DNA from: Clostridium sp. CAG:221
GTDB taxonomy: Bacteria > Bacillota > Clostridia > Clostridiales > Clostridiaceae
DNA: 61,026 nucleotides
Direction of reading: 5' to 3'
Assembly: GCA_000435835.1 (NCBI GenBank)
Contig: FR883414.1
Coordinates: 7,291 to 68,316, forward strand
Under the pieces are notes generated by a model, which was not told where the DNA came from, did no database searches, and worked only from the letters and a program-made list of their open reading frames with translations. Below are positions 43,948-53,584 of the stretch, in pieces; positions within the stretch are counted from its first letter, which is position 1, and each line of letters begins with the position of its first letter. The translations under genes and the position numbers were made by a program.

Positions 43948-45279
43948 TTAATAATTATTATAAATATTATCGTAGCTAAAGTCTAAAATGATTTTTGGGT
44001 TTGCGGAAGAACTAATCCAATTTAAGATTTTCACCATTTTCGATTCTTCAACGGCAATGCAGCCCCAAGTTGGAACACCAACATCAACATGCAGGAAAAT
44101 AGCTGAGCTTTTACCAGGAATAACAGGCCATCTGTTATAATCAACTACAATAGAGTAGTAGTAAGATCTACCCATGCTACTTAAGTGTTCAGCAGAAGAC
44201 CATCTACCATTAGGCTCACCAAATTGCATTGTATTATAGTATGGTGAGTTTTCATCATCTACCCAGTATTCTGATCCATCAAGAACTCTATAAGGAAGTC
44301 CAGAACCAGGATTGGAGTTTATGCCAAAGGCTTCTGATAAACTATAAATTCCAGTAGGAGTACACATATCCATTTCGTAAACTAAGCTAGCAGATTTCAT
44401 ACCTCCAGAACCTAAACGAGCGAACATGCTGTCATATTCAAACCAGTTACCAGATGAATCTTTTTGCCATAATGTTAGTTCTGCACTAGAACCGCCAGTG
44501 CTTACAACTGTGATTAGCTGGCTTGAATTGGCAGCTGCACTTGTATAAGCTATTTTAGGTTGAGAAACAGTATTAGAAGAGTGTGATTCACTTGAAGAAG
44601 TAATTGATGATGTTTCTATGTTATTTTCAGTTTCTAATATTTTTTCAGCTTCTAATTTTGCGGCTTCCTCCAAAGCCTTTTCTTCAGCTTCTAATCTAGC
44701 AGCTTCTTCTTTTTCAATGGCTATTTGTTCTTCTTTTGCTTTTAAGGCTTCTTCTAATTGGATATAATCTTCATTTGGATATTTTTCCTTTAATTGATTA
44801 AAGCAATTTTTAGCTTCTTCTATATTTTCTTCCATACTTTCAAAGATTATTTTCTTTGTGTCATTAAAGCTAGCAAGCTCAATTTGAAGAAGAGCATCAT
44901 AATTTTTTAATGATATAAACATCTTTGTAAATGATTTATTTTCCAATAATGGATTAGAAAGCAATAGCTGCATTTGAGTATTATATTCTGTAAGGCTATC
45001 AATAAGGTCAAGCTTTAAATAATCTTTTAATAAGCTTTCGTGGTTGTTTAAAGAAGTATTTTCTTCATCAGTTAAAGTGATAGAGTCATCATTTTGCAAT
45101 TCTTTTATCTTGTTTAAAGCATCATCATAATTTTGTTCTTCAATAAGATTATTAATGATAGATAAATAATCTTTATTTGAAGAAAGCATACATTTTGCAG
45201 AGAGTATGGCAATGGTTAACGCTAGAAATATTGTAATTATTAGAGTTGCATTATTCTTTAGTATATTTTTTTATTTCAT
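43948..45279 (-). pseudogene. L,D-transpeptidase with a stop at codon 3
   Basis: The YkuD domain (C-terminal 170 residues) carries FLHVDVGVPTWGCIAVEES, with the catalytic His and Cys that make 3-3 peptidoglycan cross-links. A long Glu/Ala-rich helical stalk precedes it. The longest open frame starts at an ATG at 45189 with no RBS. In the same frame, ATG 45279 has a perfect GGAGG and would give a signal anchor (ATLIITIFLALTIAILSA). Codon 3 is TAA (45273-45271); a single A-to-T change from AAA explains it. Without the anchor the enzyme would not reach the wall, so the gene is probably inactive or read through. Confidence 0.7.
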
Positions 45280-45301
45280 ATTTAGTAAATCCTCCATAAA
45301 T

Positions 45302-45340
45302 AAAAAATAAGGGATAGACTAAGCTATCCCTTATTACATA
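45302..45340 (-). terminator. Terminator of pflB
   Basis: AATAAGGGATAG and CTATCCCTTATT form a perfect 12-bp stem around 6 nt; on the minus strand a T-rich tail follows. Confidence 0.8.
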
Positions 45341-45354
45341 TTAAACATTATAAA

Positions 45355-47586
45355 TTACATTGATTTGTGGAATGTTCTGTTTATAACGTCTAATTGTTGT
45401 TCTCTTGTTAATTTAATGAAGTTAACAGCGTATCCTGAAACTCTGATAGTTAATTGTGGATACTCTTCTGGGTGATCCATAGCATCTAATAAAGTTTCTC
45501 TGTTAAATACATTTACGTTTAAGTGATGAGCATCTTGACCGAAGTATCCATCCATCATAGCACTTAAGTTAGTGATTCTATCTTCAGGAGTTTTTCCTAA
45601 AGCATCTGGTACTATTGAGAATGTATTTGAGATACCATCTTGTGAATGTTCATATGGTAATTTAGCAACTGAGTTTAATGAAGCTAAAGATCCACTGTTA
45701 TCTCTTCCGTGCATTGGGTTAGCACCTGGAGCAAATGGTTCACCAGCTTTTCTACCACATGGAGTAGTACCAGTCTTCTTACCGTAAACAACGTTTGAAG
45801 TTATAGTTAATACTGATTGAGTGTGGTATGCATTTCTGTATGTCTTGTTTTGTCTGATTTTCTTCATCATGTTTTCAACTAAGTATACAGCAATTTCATC
45901 AGCTCTATCATCGTCGTTTCCGTATTTAGGGAAGTCTCCTTCAACTTCGAAATCAACAGCTATTCCTTCTTCGTTTCTTATTGGCTTAACTTTAGCGTAT
46001 TTGATTGCTGATAATGAATCTGCACAAACAGATAAACCAGCTATACCACAAGCCATAGTTCTGAATACATCTCTATCATGTAAAGCCATTTGTAAGCTTT
46101 CATATGAGTATTTATCGTGCATGTAGTGAATTACATTTAAAGTATTAACATAAAGGTTAGCTAACCAGTCTGTCATTATTTCAAATCTGTTCATTACTTC
46201 GTCGTAAGTTATATATTCACCAGTTAATGGAGCTAATTGAGGTCCAACTTGAACACCTGATTTTTCGTCTCTACCACCGTTTATAGCGTATAGTAAAGTC
46301 TTAGCTAAGTTAACTCTTGCACCGAAGAATTGCATTTGCTTACCAACTCTCATTGCAGATACACAACAAGCGATAGCGTAGTCATCTCCCCAGTATGGAG
46401 CCATTAAATCATCATTTTCGTATTGAACTGAACTTGTGTCAATTGATACCTTTGAACAGAAATCTTTGAATCCTTGAGGTAATCTAGTTGACCATAAAAC
46501 TGTTAAGTTTGGTTCTGGTGATGGTCCTAAAGTGTAAAGTGTGTTAAGTACTCTGAATGAGTTCTTAGTTACTAATGTTTTACCGTTTAATCCCATACCA
46601 CCGATTGATTCAGTAACCCAAGTTGGATCTCCTGAGAATAAGTCGTTGTATTCTGGAGTTCTTAAGAACTTAACTAATCTTAACTTCATTACGAAGTGGT
46701 CCATTATTTCTTGAGCTTCTTCTTCAGTGATAACACCGTTTTGTAAATCTCTTTCGATGTAGATGTCTAAGAAAGTAGAAGTTCTACCTAATGACATAGC
46801 AGCACCGTTTTGTTGTTTTATAGCAGCTAAGAATCCGAAGTATAACCATTGTACAGCTTCTCTAGCGTTTGAAGCTGGTCCTGATATATCTAATCCGTAA
46901 GAAGCAGCCATAGCTTTTAATTCTTTTAATGCAACTATTTGATCAGAAATTTCTTCTCTTAATCTGATTACATCTTCATCGATAGTTTTAACTTCTAAAG
47001 ATTTCTTTTGAACTAATTTATCTTCGATTAATCTGTCAACTCCGTATAGAGCAACTCTTCTGTAGTCACCTATGATTCTTCCTCTACCGTAAGCATCTGG
47101 AAGACCAGTGATTATACCAGATTTTCTAGCTAATCTCATTTCATCAGTATAAGCATCGAAAACACCTTGGTTATGAGTTTTTCTGTATTTTGAGAATATT
47201 TCAGATATTCTAGCAGATACTTCATATCCGTAAGATTTAGCAGCGCTTTCTGCCATTCTTATACCACCTTGAGGCATAACAGCTCTCTTTAAAGGTGCAT
47301 CAGTTTGAACACCAACGATTTTTTCTAATGCTTGATCTATATATCCTGGAGCATATTCGTTGATTCCTGAAACTGTTTCAGTATCTACATCTAAAACTCC
47401 ACCGTTTTCTCTTTCTTTTTTGAATAATTCACTAACTTCAGCCCATAACTTAGTTGTAGCTTCAGTAGCACCAGCTAAGAAACTATCATCTCCTTCGTAT
47501 GGAGTGTAGTTAAGTTGAATAAAGTTTCTTACATCGATTTCCTTAGTCCAGTTACCTGGTTTAAAGTTATTCCATTCCTTCATCAT
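45355..47586 (-). CDS. pflB: Pyruvate formate-lyase (formate C-acetyltransferase)
   Basis: 743 aa. The active-site pair Cys407-Cys408 lies in AIACCVSAM, and the glycyl radical Gly718 lies in RVSGYAVNF, both intact. It splits pyruvate with CoA to acetyl-CoA and formate. RBS AGAGGGGAG. The activating enzyme PflA, often adjacent in clostridia, is not in this neighbourhood. C-ending codon enrichment points to high expression, as for PFOR. Confidence 0.97.
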   Translation of the reverse strand: MMKEWNNFKPGNWTKEIDVRNFIQLNYTPYEGDDSFLAGATEATTKLWAEVSELFKKERENGGVLDVDTETVSGINEYAPGYIDQALEKIVGVQTDAPLKRAVMPQGGIRMAESAAKSYGYEVSARISEIFSKYRKTHNQGVFDAYTDEMRLARKSGIITGLPDAYGRGRIIGDYRRVALYGVDRLIEDKLVQKKSLEVKTIDEDVIRLREEISDQIVALKELKAMAASYGLDISGPASNAREAVQWLYFGFLAAIKQQNGAAMSLGRTSTFLDIYIERDLQNGVITEEEAQEIMDHFVMKLRLVKFLRTPEYNDLFSGDPTWVTESIGGMGLNGKTLVTKNSFRVLNTLYTLGPSPEPNLTVLWSTRLPQGFKDFCSKVSIDTSSVQYENDDLMAPYWGDDYAIACCVSAMRVGKQMQFFGARVNLAKTLLYAINGGRDEKSGVQVGPQLAPLTGEYITYDEVMNRFEIMTDWLANLYVNTLNVIHYMHDKYSYESLQMALHDRDVFRTMACGIAGLSVCADSLSAIKYAKVKPIRNEEGIAVDFEVEGDFPKYGNDDDRADEIAVYLVENMMKKIRQNKTYRNAYHTQSVLTITSNVVYGKKTGTTPCGRKAGEPFAPGANPMHGRDNSGSLASLNSVAKLPYEHSQDGISNTFSIVPDALGKTPEDRITNLSAMMDGYFGQDAHHLNVNVFNRETLLDAMDHPEEYPQLTIRVSGYAVNFIKLTREQQLDVINRTFHKSM

Positions 47587-47893
47587 GTTTGCTCCCCTCT
47601 TTTTGTAAACAAAAAATTTAACGATTGTTAAACAATCAATTTGGTAAAAAATACTATTAATTAATAATAGTTGTTAAATAAAATATATCATTTTTATTAG
47701 AAAAATGCAATAGAAATTTAAACGATTAAAAAAAAAGAAAAAAAGCCGAAAACCCTTGAAAATACTAGGGTAAACCATAATGGAAAATAAAGTAAGTTAT
47801 TATTTTTTAGAAGTTTGAATTTACTGAAAATTCAATAAAATATAAAAACTTAAAAAATGTCTTAGAAATTTAAAAATACTATAATTCGATAAG
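47587..47893. promoter_or_regulatory. Upstream control region of pflB
   Basis: No gene is present. GATTGTTAAACAATC (47623-47637) is a perfect palindrome with seven-base arms just upstream of the start, overlapping a TTTAAC / GTTAAA inverted pair. Similar TTGTTAAAT words follow at about 47670. Rex and Fnr-type regulators use related TTGTTAA words, but the site is not a clean match to either. Confidence 0.45.
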
Positions 47894-47895
47894 AA

Positions 47896-47936
47896 AACAA
47901 AAAGATATCGTTAATATTTTAACAATATCTTTATAT
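47896..47936 (-). terminator. Terminator of the nad operon
   Basis: On the minus strand AAAGATATTGTTAA pairs with TTAACGATATCTTT (one mismatch), followed by TTGTTTTC. It lies 35 bp after the nadC stop. Confidence 0.75.
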
Positions 47937-47970
47937 ATTTTATTCTATTAAATTGTATAACAAAAAAGGA

Positions 47971-48807
47971 TTAAAGTAAAATTAAATTTTTCATACTAAT
48001 ATCAAAAGATTTGTATGAATGTGTCAAAGCCCCTACGGAAATTAAGTCTACACCAGTTTCTGCAATAGAGCGAATGGTTTCCATATTTACGTTACCGGAA
48101 GCTTCAATAATAGCTTTATTACCAATAAGTTCTACAGCTTCTTTCATTTCATCTATAGACATATTATCTAGCATTATTATATCAGCATTACATTCCAGTG
48201 CTTCTTTAACCATATCTAAATTTTCTGTTTCAACTTCAATTTTTCTTACGAAAGAAGAATTCTTTTTTATTAAATTTATAGCATTTGTAATTGAACCAGC
48301 AGCATCTATATGATTATCTTTTATTAATATTCCATCAGATAAATTACAGCGATGATTTATTCCACCACCAATTTTTACTGAATATTTTTCTAAAATCCTA
48401 AGATTAGGAGTAGTTTTACGAGTGTCAGCTAATTTAGTCTTAGTTCCTACAAGTTTTTTGTTGAAATTATTTGTTAAAGTTGCTATACCGCACATTCTTT
48501 GTAATAAATTTAAAGCAACTCTTTCTCCTAAAAGGACATTTTTTGTTTTACCTTTGATAATAGCAATTATTTCACCTTTTTTTAAAGTATCTCCATCTTC
48601 TTTATTAAAAGAAACATCTACATCACCTAGTAGAGCAAAGACTCTTGCAAATACCTCGGCACCAGCTAAAATACCATCTTCTTTTGATATTAAGTTTACA
48701 CTACAAAGACTATTTTCTGTTACCAGTGGAGTGGTTGTTATATCTTCAGAAGGAATATCTTCTTTAAGTGCATTTTTAATTATTTCATCAACAATTAACC
48801 AATTCAT
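47971..48807 (-). CDS. nadC: Nicotinate-nucleotide pyrophosphorylase (quinolinate phosphoribosyltransferase)
   Basis: 278 aa from ATG 48807 behind TTGGAG; an in-frame TTG 15 bp upstream is part of that RBS. Motifs: LLQRMCGIATLT (about residues 101-112), DTRKTTPNLRILEKYSVKIGGG near 133, HRCNLSD, and EVEVETE-like/MLDNMS toward the C-terminus. It makes nicotinate mononucleotide from quinolinate and PRPP. Its start overlaps the end of nadB by about 20 bp. Last gene of nadA-nadB-nadC. Confidence 0.95.
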   Translation of the reverse strand: MNWLIVDEIIKNALKEDIPSEDITTTPLVTENSLCSVNLISKEDGILAGAEVFARVFALLGDVDVSFNKEDGDTLKKGEIIAIIKGKTKNVLLGERVALNLLQRMCGIATLTNNFNKKLVGTKTKLADTRKTTPNLRILEKYSVKIGGGINHRCNLSDGILIKDNHIDAAGSITNAINLIKKNSSFVRKIEVETENLDMVKEALECNADIIMLDNMSIDEMKEAVELIGNKAIIEASGNVNMETIRSIAETGVDLISVGALTHSYKSFDISMKNLILL

Positions 48808-50101
48808 TTTTCTTTTCTCCAATCATATCTTTAAATAAATTAATAGCAGTATCAAATAATTCTGCTTCTGCTAATCTCATAGATGAAGCTTTAATGTTTG
48901 TTGCTTCGTATGGTGCTTGATTTTCTTTAAATTTGCTTAATATATCATTAACAGCTCGTTTAGAAAAAACCAATCCTTCTAGTAAAGAGTTGCTAGCAAG
49001 CCTATTGGCACCATGAACTCCAGTGCAGCTACATTCTCCAACAGCATAAAGTTTTTTCATGGAGGATTCACTGTTTAAGTTAACATCTATTCCTCCCATA
49101 AAGTAATGCTGTACTGGATGGATAGGGATATATTCTTTGGTAATATCTATACCATGAGATAAGCATTCTTTATATATATAAGGAAATCTATTTTTTATAT
49201 ATTCAGGTTTCATAGTGCTTAAATCAAGATAAACACACTCTTCACCAGAAGAATTAAGTTCATTATAAATAGCATTAGCAACCACATCACGAGGAAGTAG
49301 TTCATCAATAAAGCGTTCACCTTGTTTATTTTTTATTAAGGCACCTTCTCCACGAACGCTCTCAGATATAAGAAGCCTTCTGTCACTAGAGCCTTTAATA
49401 TAAAGAGCAGTTGGATGGAATTGCACATAGTTTAAGTTTTTTAACTTAATATTATGTTTTTTACAAATACTAAGTCCATCTCCAGTTATATGTCTTCTAT
49501 TAGTAGAATTTTTAAATAATCCACCAATTCCTCCTGTAGCCATAATTACAAATTGTGAGTGAATATTGTATTGAATATTATTATTCAGTGCAATTATTCC
49601 ATGACAACTGTTATTATTTTCAATGATATCTGAACATAATGTATTTTCTAAAATAAAAGTATTTTTTCTTAGCTTGATCTTTTCACAAAGAGATTCCATT
49701 ATATATCTGCCAGTTTCATCTTTAACATGAAGAATTCTATTGGTAGAGTGAGCAGCTTCTTTAGTATAACAAAGTTCTCCATGTTGCTTATCAAAATCAA
49801 CTCCATACTCAATAAGCTTGTCTACATTTTCCTTTGATTCATTAACTAAAGCAGTGACAGCATCAATATCATTTTCATATTTACCTGCCTTTAAAGTATC
49901 TTCAATATATGGTTTAATATCATACTCGCCTTTAGAAACACATATTCCACCTTGAGCTAAGGCACTGTTACTATCTTCTAGAGCTTTTTTTGTGACAATA
50001 GTTATGCTATATTTTTCAGGAATATTTAGTGCAGAATATAATCCGGCAATTCCTGAACCAACTATTACAATATCAGTATCAATATTAATTATCTTATTCA
50101 T
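48788..50101 (-). CDS. nadB: L-aspartate oxidase
   Basis: 437 aa from ATG 50101, six bases after AGGTGA; an upstream in-frame GTG belongs to the RBS. FAD motif IVIVGSGIAGLYSALN near residue 12, ALAQGGI near 48, ATGGIGGLFKNSTNRR-like block near 190 and GANRLASNSLLEGLVF near 360. It lacks most of the C-terminal helical domain of the 540-aa E. coli enzyme, which is common in clostridia. It oxidises aspartate to iminoaspartate for NadA, using an acceptor other than O2 in anaerobes. Confidence 0.94.
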   Translation of the reverse strand: MNKIINIDTDIVIVGSGIAGLYSALNIPEKYSITIVTKKALEDSNSALAQGGICVSKGEYDIKPYIEDTLKAGKYENDIDAVTALVNESKENVDKLIEYGVDFDKQHGELCYTKEAAHSTNRILHVKDETGRYIMESLCEKIKLRKNTFILENTLCSDIIENNNSCHGIIALNNNIQYNIHSQFVIMATGGIGGLFKNSTNRRHITGDGLSICKKHNIKLKNLNYVQFHPTALYIKGSSDRRLLISESVRGEGALIKNKQGERFIDELLPRDVVANAIYNELNSSGEECVYLDLSTMKPEYIKNRFPYIYKECLSHGIDITKEYIPIHPVQHYFMGGIDVNLNSESSMKKLYAVGECSCTGVHGANRLASNSLLEGLVFSKRAVNDILSKFKENQAPYEATNIKASSMRLAEAELFDTAINLFKDMIGEKKNELVNC

Positions 50102-50106
50102 ATATA

Positions 50107-51012
50107 TCACCTAGCCAATTCATGCATATTTAATAAACAATTTAAAGCCTTTAATCTAACCTCTTCTTCTATAGTTATTTCGTTGCAATTATTTTTTAAT
50201 ACGTTAGCAATGTCTTCTAGCCTGGTTTTTTTCATATTAGGACATAGGGTGCTTGTACCAGGGAAATAGAAGTTTTTATCAGGATTTCTTTTGCTTAATT
50301 CATAGTGAATCCCTTCTTCAGTACAAACAAGATAGTTTTTAGCAGGGCAATTAGTAGCATAGTTTATCATTTCACCTGTACTTCCTATATAGTCTGCTAA
50401 ATCCCTAATTTCTTTTTCACATTCTGGATGAGCTAAAACAACAATATCATTTATTGCATTTTTAGATTTTAATATGTTTTCACTACTAATCTTTTTATGA
50501 GTAACACAAAATCCGTTCCATAATATAAAATCTTTTTCTGGCATTTGTTCTGCAATATATCCTCCTAAATTCTTGTCAGGAAGGAATATAATTTTCTTTT
50601 GAGGAAGCTTTTTAATTACTTTTAAAGCATTTGAGGAAGTTACTGTTACATCACAAAGAGCTTTCACATCACTAGTTGAGTTGATATAACATACTACAGC
50701 AGCATCTGGGTGTTTTTCTTTAAGTTCTGCTAAGCCCTCTACATCAGCCATATCAGCCATTGGGCATCCAGCATCAAAAGCAGGAAGAAGTACAGTTTTT
50801 TCAGGGGAAAGTATTTTTGCACTTTCAGCCATGAATTTAACACCACAAAATACTATAAGTTTATTAGGACTATCCTTTGCAATCTTACTTAAATAGTATG
50901 AGTCCCCTACATAATCAGCGATTTCTTGAACTTCTGGACGCTGATAATAATGCGCCAATATTAAAGCGTTTTTTTCTGTTTTTAATAGTTGTATTTCTTT
51001 TTTTAAGTCCAT
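50107..51012 (-). CDS. nadA: Quinolinate synthase
   Basis: 301 aa, ATG behind GAGAGAGGTAA. NadA motifs: ILAHYYQRPEVQEIADYVGDS near 19, CGVKFMAESAKIL near 56, VVCYINSTSDVKALCDVTVTSSNA-like block near 105, HPECEKEI near 193 and TLCPNMKKT near 257. The cluster Cys residues are present. It condenses iminoaspartate with dihydroxyacetone phosphate. First gene of the nad operon; its stop precedes the nadB start closely. Confidence 0.95.
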   Translation of the reverse strand: MDLKKEIQLLKTEKNALILAHYYQRPEVQEIADYVGDSYYLSKIAKDSPNKLIVFCGVKFMAESAKILSPEKTVLLPAFDAGCPMADMADVEGLAELKEKHPDAAVVCYINSTSDVKALCDVTVTSSNALKVIKKLPQKKIIFLPDKNLGGYIAEQMPEKDFILWNGFCVTHKKISSENILKSKNAINDIVVLAHPECEKEIRDLADYIGSTGEMINYATNCPAKNYLVCTEEGIHYELSKRNPDKNFYFPGTSTLCPNMKKTRLEDIANVLKNNCNEITIEEEVRLKALNCLLNMHELAR

Positions 51013-51043
51013 TTTAAATTACCTCTCTCATATAGTTGTCAGA

Positions 51044-51053
51044 TGTATATACA
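51044..51053 (-). promoter_or_regulatory. Palindrome upstream of nadA
   Basis: TGTATATACA is a perfect palindrome about 32 bp before the nadA start, extended by ATG / CAT bases on its flanks. NAD-synthesis operons in Firmicutes are often repressed by NiaR; this may be its site, but the match is not established. Confidence 0.35.
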
Positions 51054-51109
51054 CATGTTAATAATATAACATTGCATGTAAAAATTGTAAACTTTAAAAA
51101 GAGAAAAGT

Positions 51110-51187
51110 AAAAAGAACTAATTAAATGATGATTGTTTAAACTGCTATTGCAATGAACAATCATATTAAATTAGTTCTTTTTCATTA
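51110..51187. terminator. Large hairpin between chromate and nad genes
   Basis: AAAGAACTAATT and ATGATTGTT pair with AACAATCAT and AATTAGTTCTTT, a long stem with a small loop and flanking A/T runs. It lies after the chromate transporter gene on the minus strand and before the nad promoter. Confidence 0.8.
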
Positions 51188-51194
51188 TAGATAA

Positions 51195-51758
51195 TTATAC
51201 TTTTAATAATATCCCAGCTATTGCTCCTAAGAATATATAAAATATAGGGTGTTTTTTAAAGTATTTCATTACTACAAAAATACTTATTAATAGTAGTGTA
51301 GCCTTATAGTTAATTATGTCTAAAAGCTTATTTGTTAAATTGAATTTTTCTATATTAAGAATAGCAATTTTAAATACTGCAAAACCAGCAGCAGCTATAA
51401 GCCCTGTAACAGCAGGTCTTAAACCATAAAATACTGATTCTACATAATGACTTTCTTTAAACTTGTTTAAAATATGAGCAATTATAATAATTATAATTAT
51501 TGATGGTGTAATAAGCCCTATAGTGGCAATAATTCCGCCTAAAAGACCTCCGCCTTGATATCCTGCATATGTAGCCATATTTATTCCAAGTGGACCTGGT
51601 GTAGATTGAGATATGGCAACCATATCAGCAATGTTATCTGTAGTTATCCAAGAGTATCTTCCACAAAGATCGTATAAGAAAGGAAGTGTAGCAAGACCTC
51701 CACCTATGGCAAATAGTCCTATTTTAAAGAATTCATAAAATAAAGTTATATAAATCAT
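51195..51758 (-). CDS. Chromate transporter half, ChrA family (second subunit)
   Basis: 187 aa with five to six hydrophobic segments and the family motif IGGGLATLPFLYDL (about residues 17-30), plus AISQSTPGPLGINMATYAG near 48. It is a short-chain CHR protein that pairs with the next-listed half to form one transporter. Its ATG overlaps the stop of that gene (TAATG). Substrate may be chromate, or another oxyanion such as sulfate. Confidence 0.88.
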   Translation of the reverse strand: MIYITLFYEFFKIGLFAIGGGLATLPFLYDLCGRYSWITTDNIADMVAISQSTPGPLGINMATYAGYQGGGLLGGIIATIGLITPSIIIIIIIAHILNKFKESHYVESVFYGLRPAVTGLIAAAGFAVFKIAILNIEKFNLTNKLLDIINYKATLLLISIFVVMKYFKKHPIFYIFLGAIAGILLKV

Positions 51759-52297
51759 TATTTTCTACCTCTTATAAATTTTAATATTAATCCAATACAT
51801 GCTGCTGCAATTACTATATAAATTGGTGATAAATTAACAAATGCTACTAATATAAATGCTATAATAGCAATTATTAATGTTGTAGAATTTTTAATAGATG
51901 TTTTAGCTAGTTTTAATATGGCACTAACGATTAAAGCAATAACAACTACACGTATACCAGAAAAAGCATGCTGTACAATAGAATAGTTTGCGAAGTTTTT
52001 TAATAATGCAGCAATAATAGTTATTATTATTAATGAAGGAAAAACAACTCCTAAGGTTGCAACTATTGCACCAATTATTCCATGAACTTTATAGCCTATA
52101 AAAGTTGCTGTATTTACAGCAATTATACCTGGAGTACATTGGCCTACAGCATAATAATCTAGAACTTCTTCTTCAGTAGCCCATTTTTTTTCTTCAACAA
52201 TTTCTTTTTGTATAATTGGAAGCATGGCATAACCACCACCAAAAGTTAAACCTCCAATTCGGCAGAAAGTGAAGAATAAATCAATTAATGTCTTCAT
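51758..52297 (-). CDS. Chromate transporter half, ChrA family (first subunit)
   Basis: 179 aa. Motifs GGLTFGGGYAMLPIIQKEIV (about residues 14-33) and YAVGQCTPGIIAVNTATFIG (about 49-68) define the CHR domain. About five hydrophobic segments. RBS GGAGAGAT. Transcribed first and coupled to its partner through a one-base overlap. The two halves arose by duplication and are complementary in the membrane. Confidence 0.88.
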   Translation of the reverse strand: MKTLIDLFFTFCRIGGLTFGGGYAMLPIIQKEIVEEKKWATEEEVLDYYAVGQCTPGIIAVNTATFIGYKVHGIIGAIVATLGVVFPSLIIITIIAALLKNFANYSIVQHAFSGIRVVVIALIVSAILKLAKTSIKNSTTLIIAIIAFILVAFVNLSPIYIVIAAACIGLILKFIRGRK

Positions 52298-52629
52298 AAA
52301 TTTAGATCTCTCCTATGTTAATTTAATAATATTCAAGAAATAGTATATCACAATATGAAATAGCAAAATATATAATAAATATAACGATATTACATATTTT
52401 ATTGTAAAATGCGTGTAGATTAAGTAGTAATAATATGAAAATAAGAAAAAAACTAATAATAGTACCGTATTTGAAGCTTTATTTAAGTACATTTATGCTT
52501 TTTGATATAAGAATCTAAGTTTAAATATAAGGGAAAAGTTGCAAAAAGGCAGCATTTTAATCATTACAAAGAATGATAATTTAGCGTATTATATTTGTAT
52601 ATAATAAAACTTGAATAGAGGTGAAGATA
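52298..52629. other. Divergent intergenic region, no gene
   Basis: 332 bp between the chromate and cation transporter genes. It contains the inverted pair ATCATT / AATGAT (about 52560-52577) near TATAAT (52600-52605) upstream of the cation transporter. No ORF with an RBS is seen. Confidence 0.5.
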
Positions 52630-53532
52630 ATGAAACTAGAAAATAAAATTTTAAAAATATCAATGGTAGGTGCGTTATTCTTTGCACTATTTGGTATAGC
52701 ATGGGGATGAACTGCACAATCTGAAATGATTATATTCGATGGATTATATTCATTTATCAGTTTAGCATTAACAATGTTGTCTTTATATATAAATAATTTT
52801 ATTGCAAAGAAGGAGTTAGATAAATATCCTTTTGGAAAATATATATTAGAGCCTTTAGTTATATCCTTTAAATCACTTATCATAGGGGGAATGTGTTTAT
52901 ATTCTCTGATAGGAGCTATACAGGATGTAGTGCATGGAGGAAATACTGTAGAATATGGATCAGCATTAATATATTCTATTGTTTCAGTAATAGGATGCGG
53001 TGGTGTATATATTTTCATGAAGAAAAAGGGTGATAAAATTTCTTCTGAATTAATTAAAGTTGAAGCAAGTCAATGGCTTATGGACACTTTATTAAGTATT
53101 GGTGTATTAGTTGGATTTGTAATAGCAATGATTCTTAGAAATACAAGGTTTAGTGGACTAAATGTGTATATAGATCCAATGATGGTAATAATGGTATCAG
53201 TTGTATTTATAAAGATGCCTGTACAATCTTTTATAAATGCATTTAAAGAAATATTATGTGTAAAAGCAGATGATGAAATAAATGATGATATATATTTAAT
53301 TGTAAAAGAAATTGAAAAAGAATATAAATTTGAAGATTCAATATCAAGAGTATCAAAAATTGGTGGAGAGTTAAGAATTGAAATAGATTTTATATATAAT
53401 GAAGAAAGTAAATTAAAAGATTTAGATCAAATGGATTGTGTTAGAGAAAAAGTTTATGATGCGATAAAACATATAGATTATAATAAATGGCTGAATGTTT
53501 CTTTCACTGGAGACAAAAAATGGGCCATCTAA
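52630..53532 (+). pseudogene. Cation-diffusion-facilitator transporter with in-frame TGA
   Basis: The frame opens at ATG 52630 behind GAGGTGAAG and gives MKLENKILKISMVGALFFAL, then GIAWG. TGA at codon 27 (52708-52710) breaks it, and the same frame continues with TAQSEMIIFDGLYSFISLAL to 53532, 300 codons in all. The body is a CDF protein (hydrophobic segments, KYPFGKYILEP near residue 68, a soluble C-terminal domain). The usual HxxxD metal motifs are altered (FDGLYS), as in a clostridial CDF subgroup. A Leu codon would suit the stop position. No convincing selenocysteine element follows. Confidence 0.68.
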
Positions 53533-53566
53533 AAAAGCGAAGGAGAAATCCTTCGTTTTTTTTATA
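53533..53566 (+). terminator. Terminator of the cation transporter gene
   Basis: AAGCGAAGGA and TCCTTCGTTT form a stem around GAAA, followed by a run of eight T. Confidence 0.9.
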
Positions 53567-53584
53567 GATTGTAAAGCAATCTAT

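Noticed and set aside
52708..52710. Selenocysteine codon
   Set aside because: No clear stem with a guanine-containing apical loop at the usual distance, and CDF proteins are not known selenoproteins; a nonsense change is simpler.
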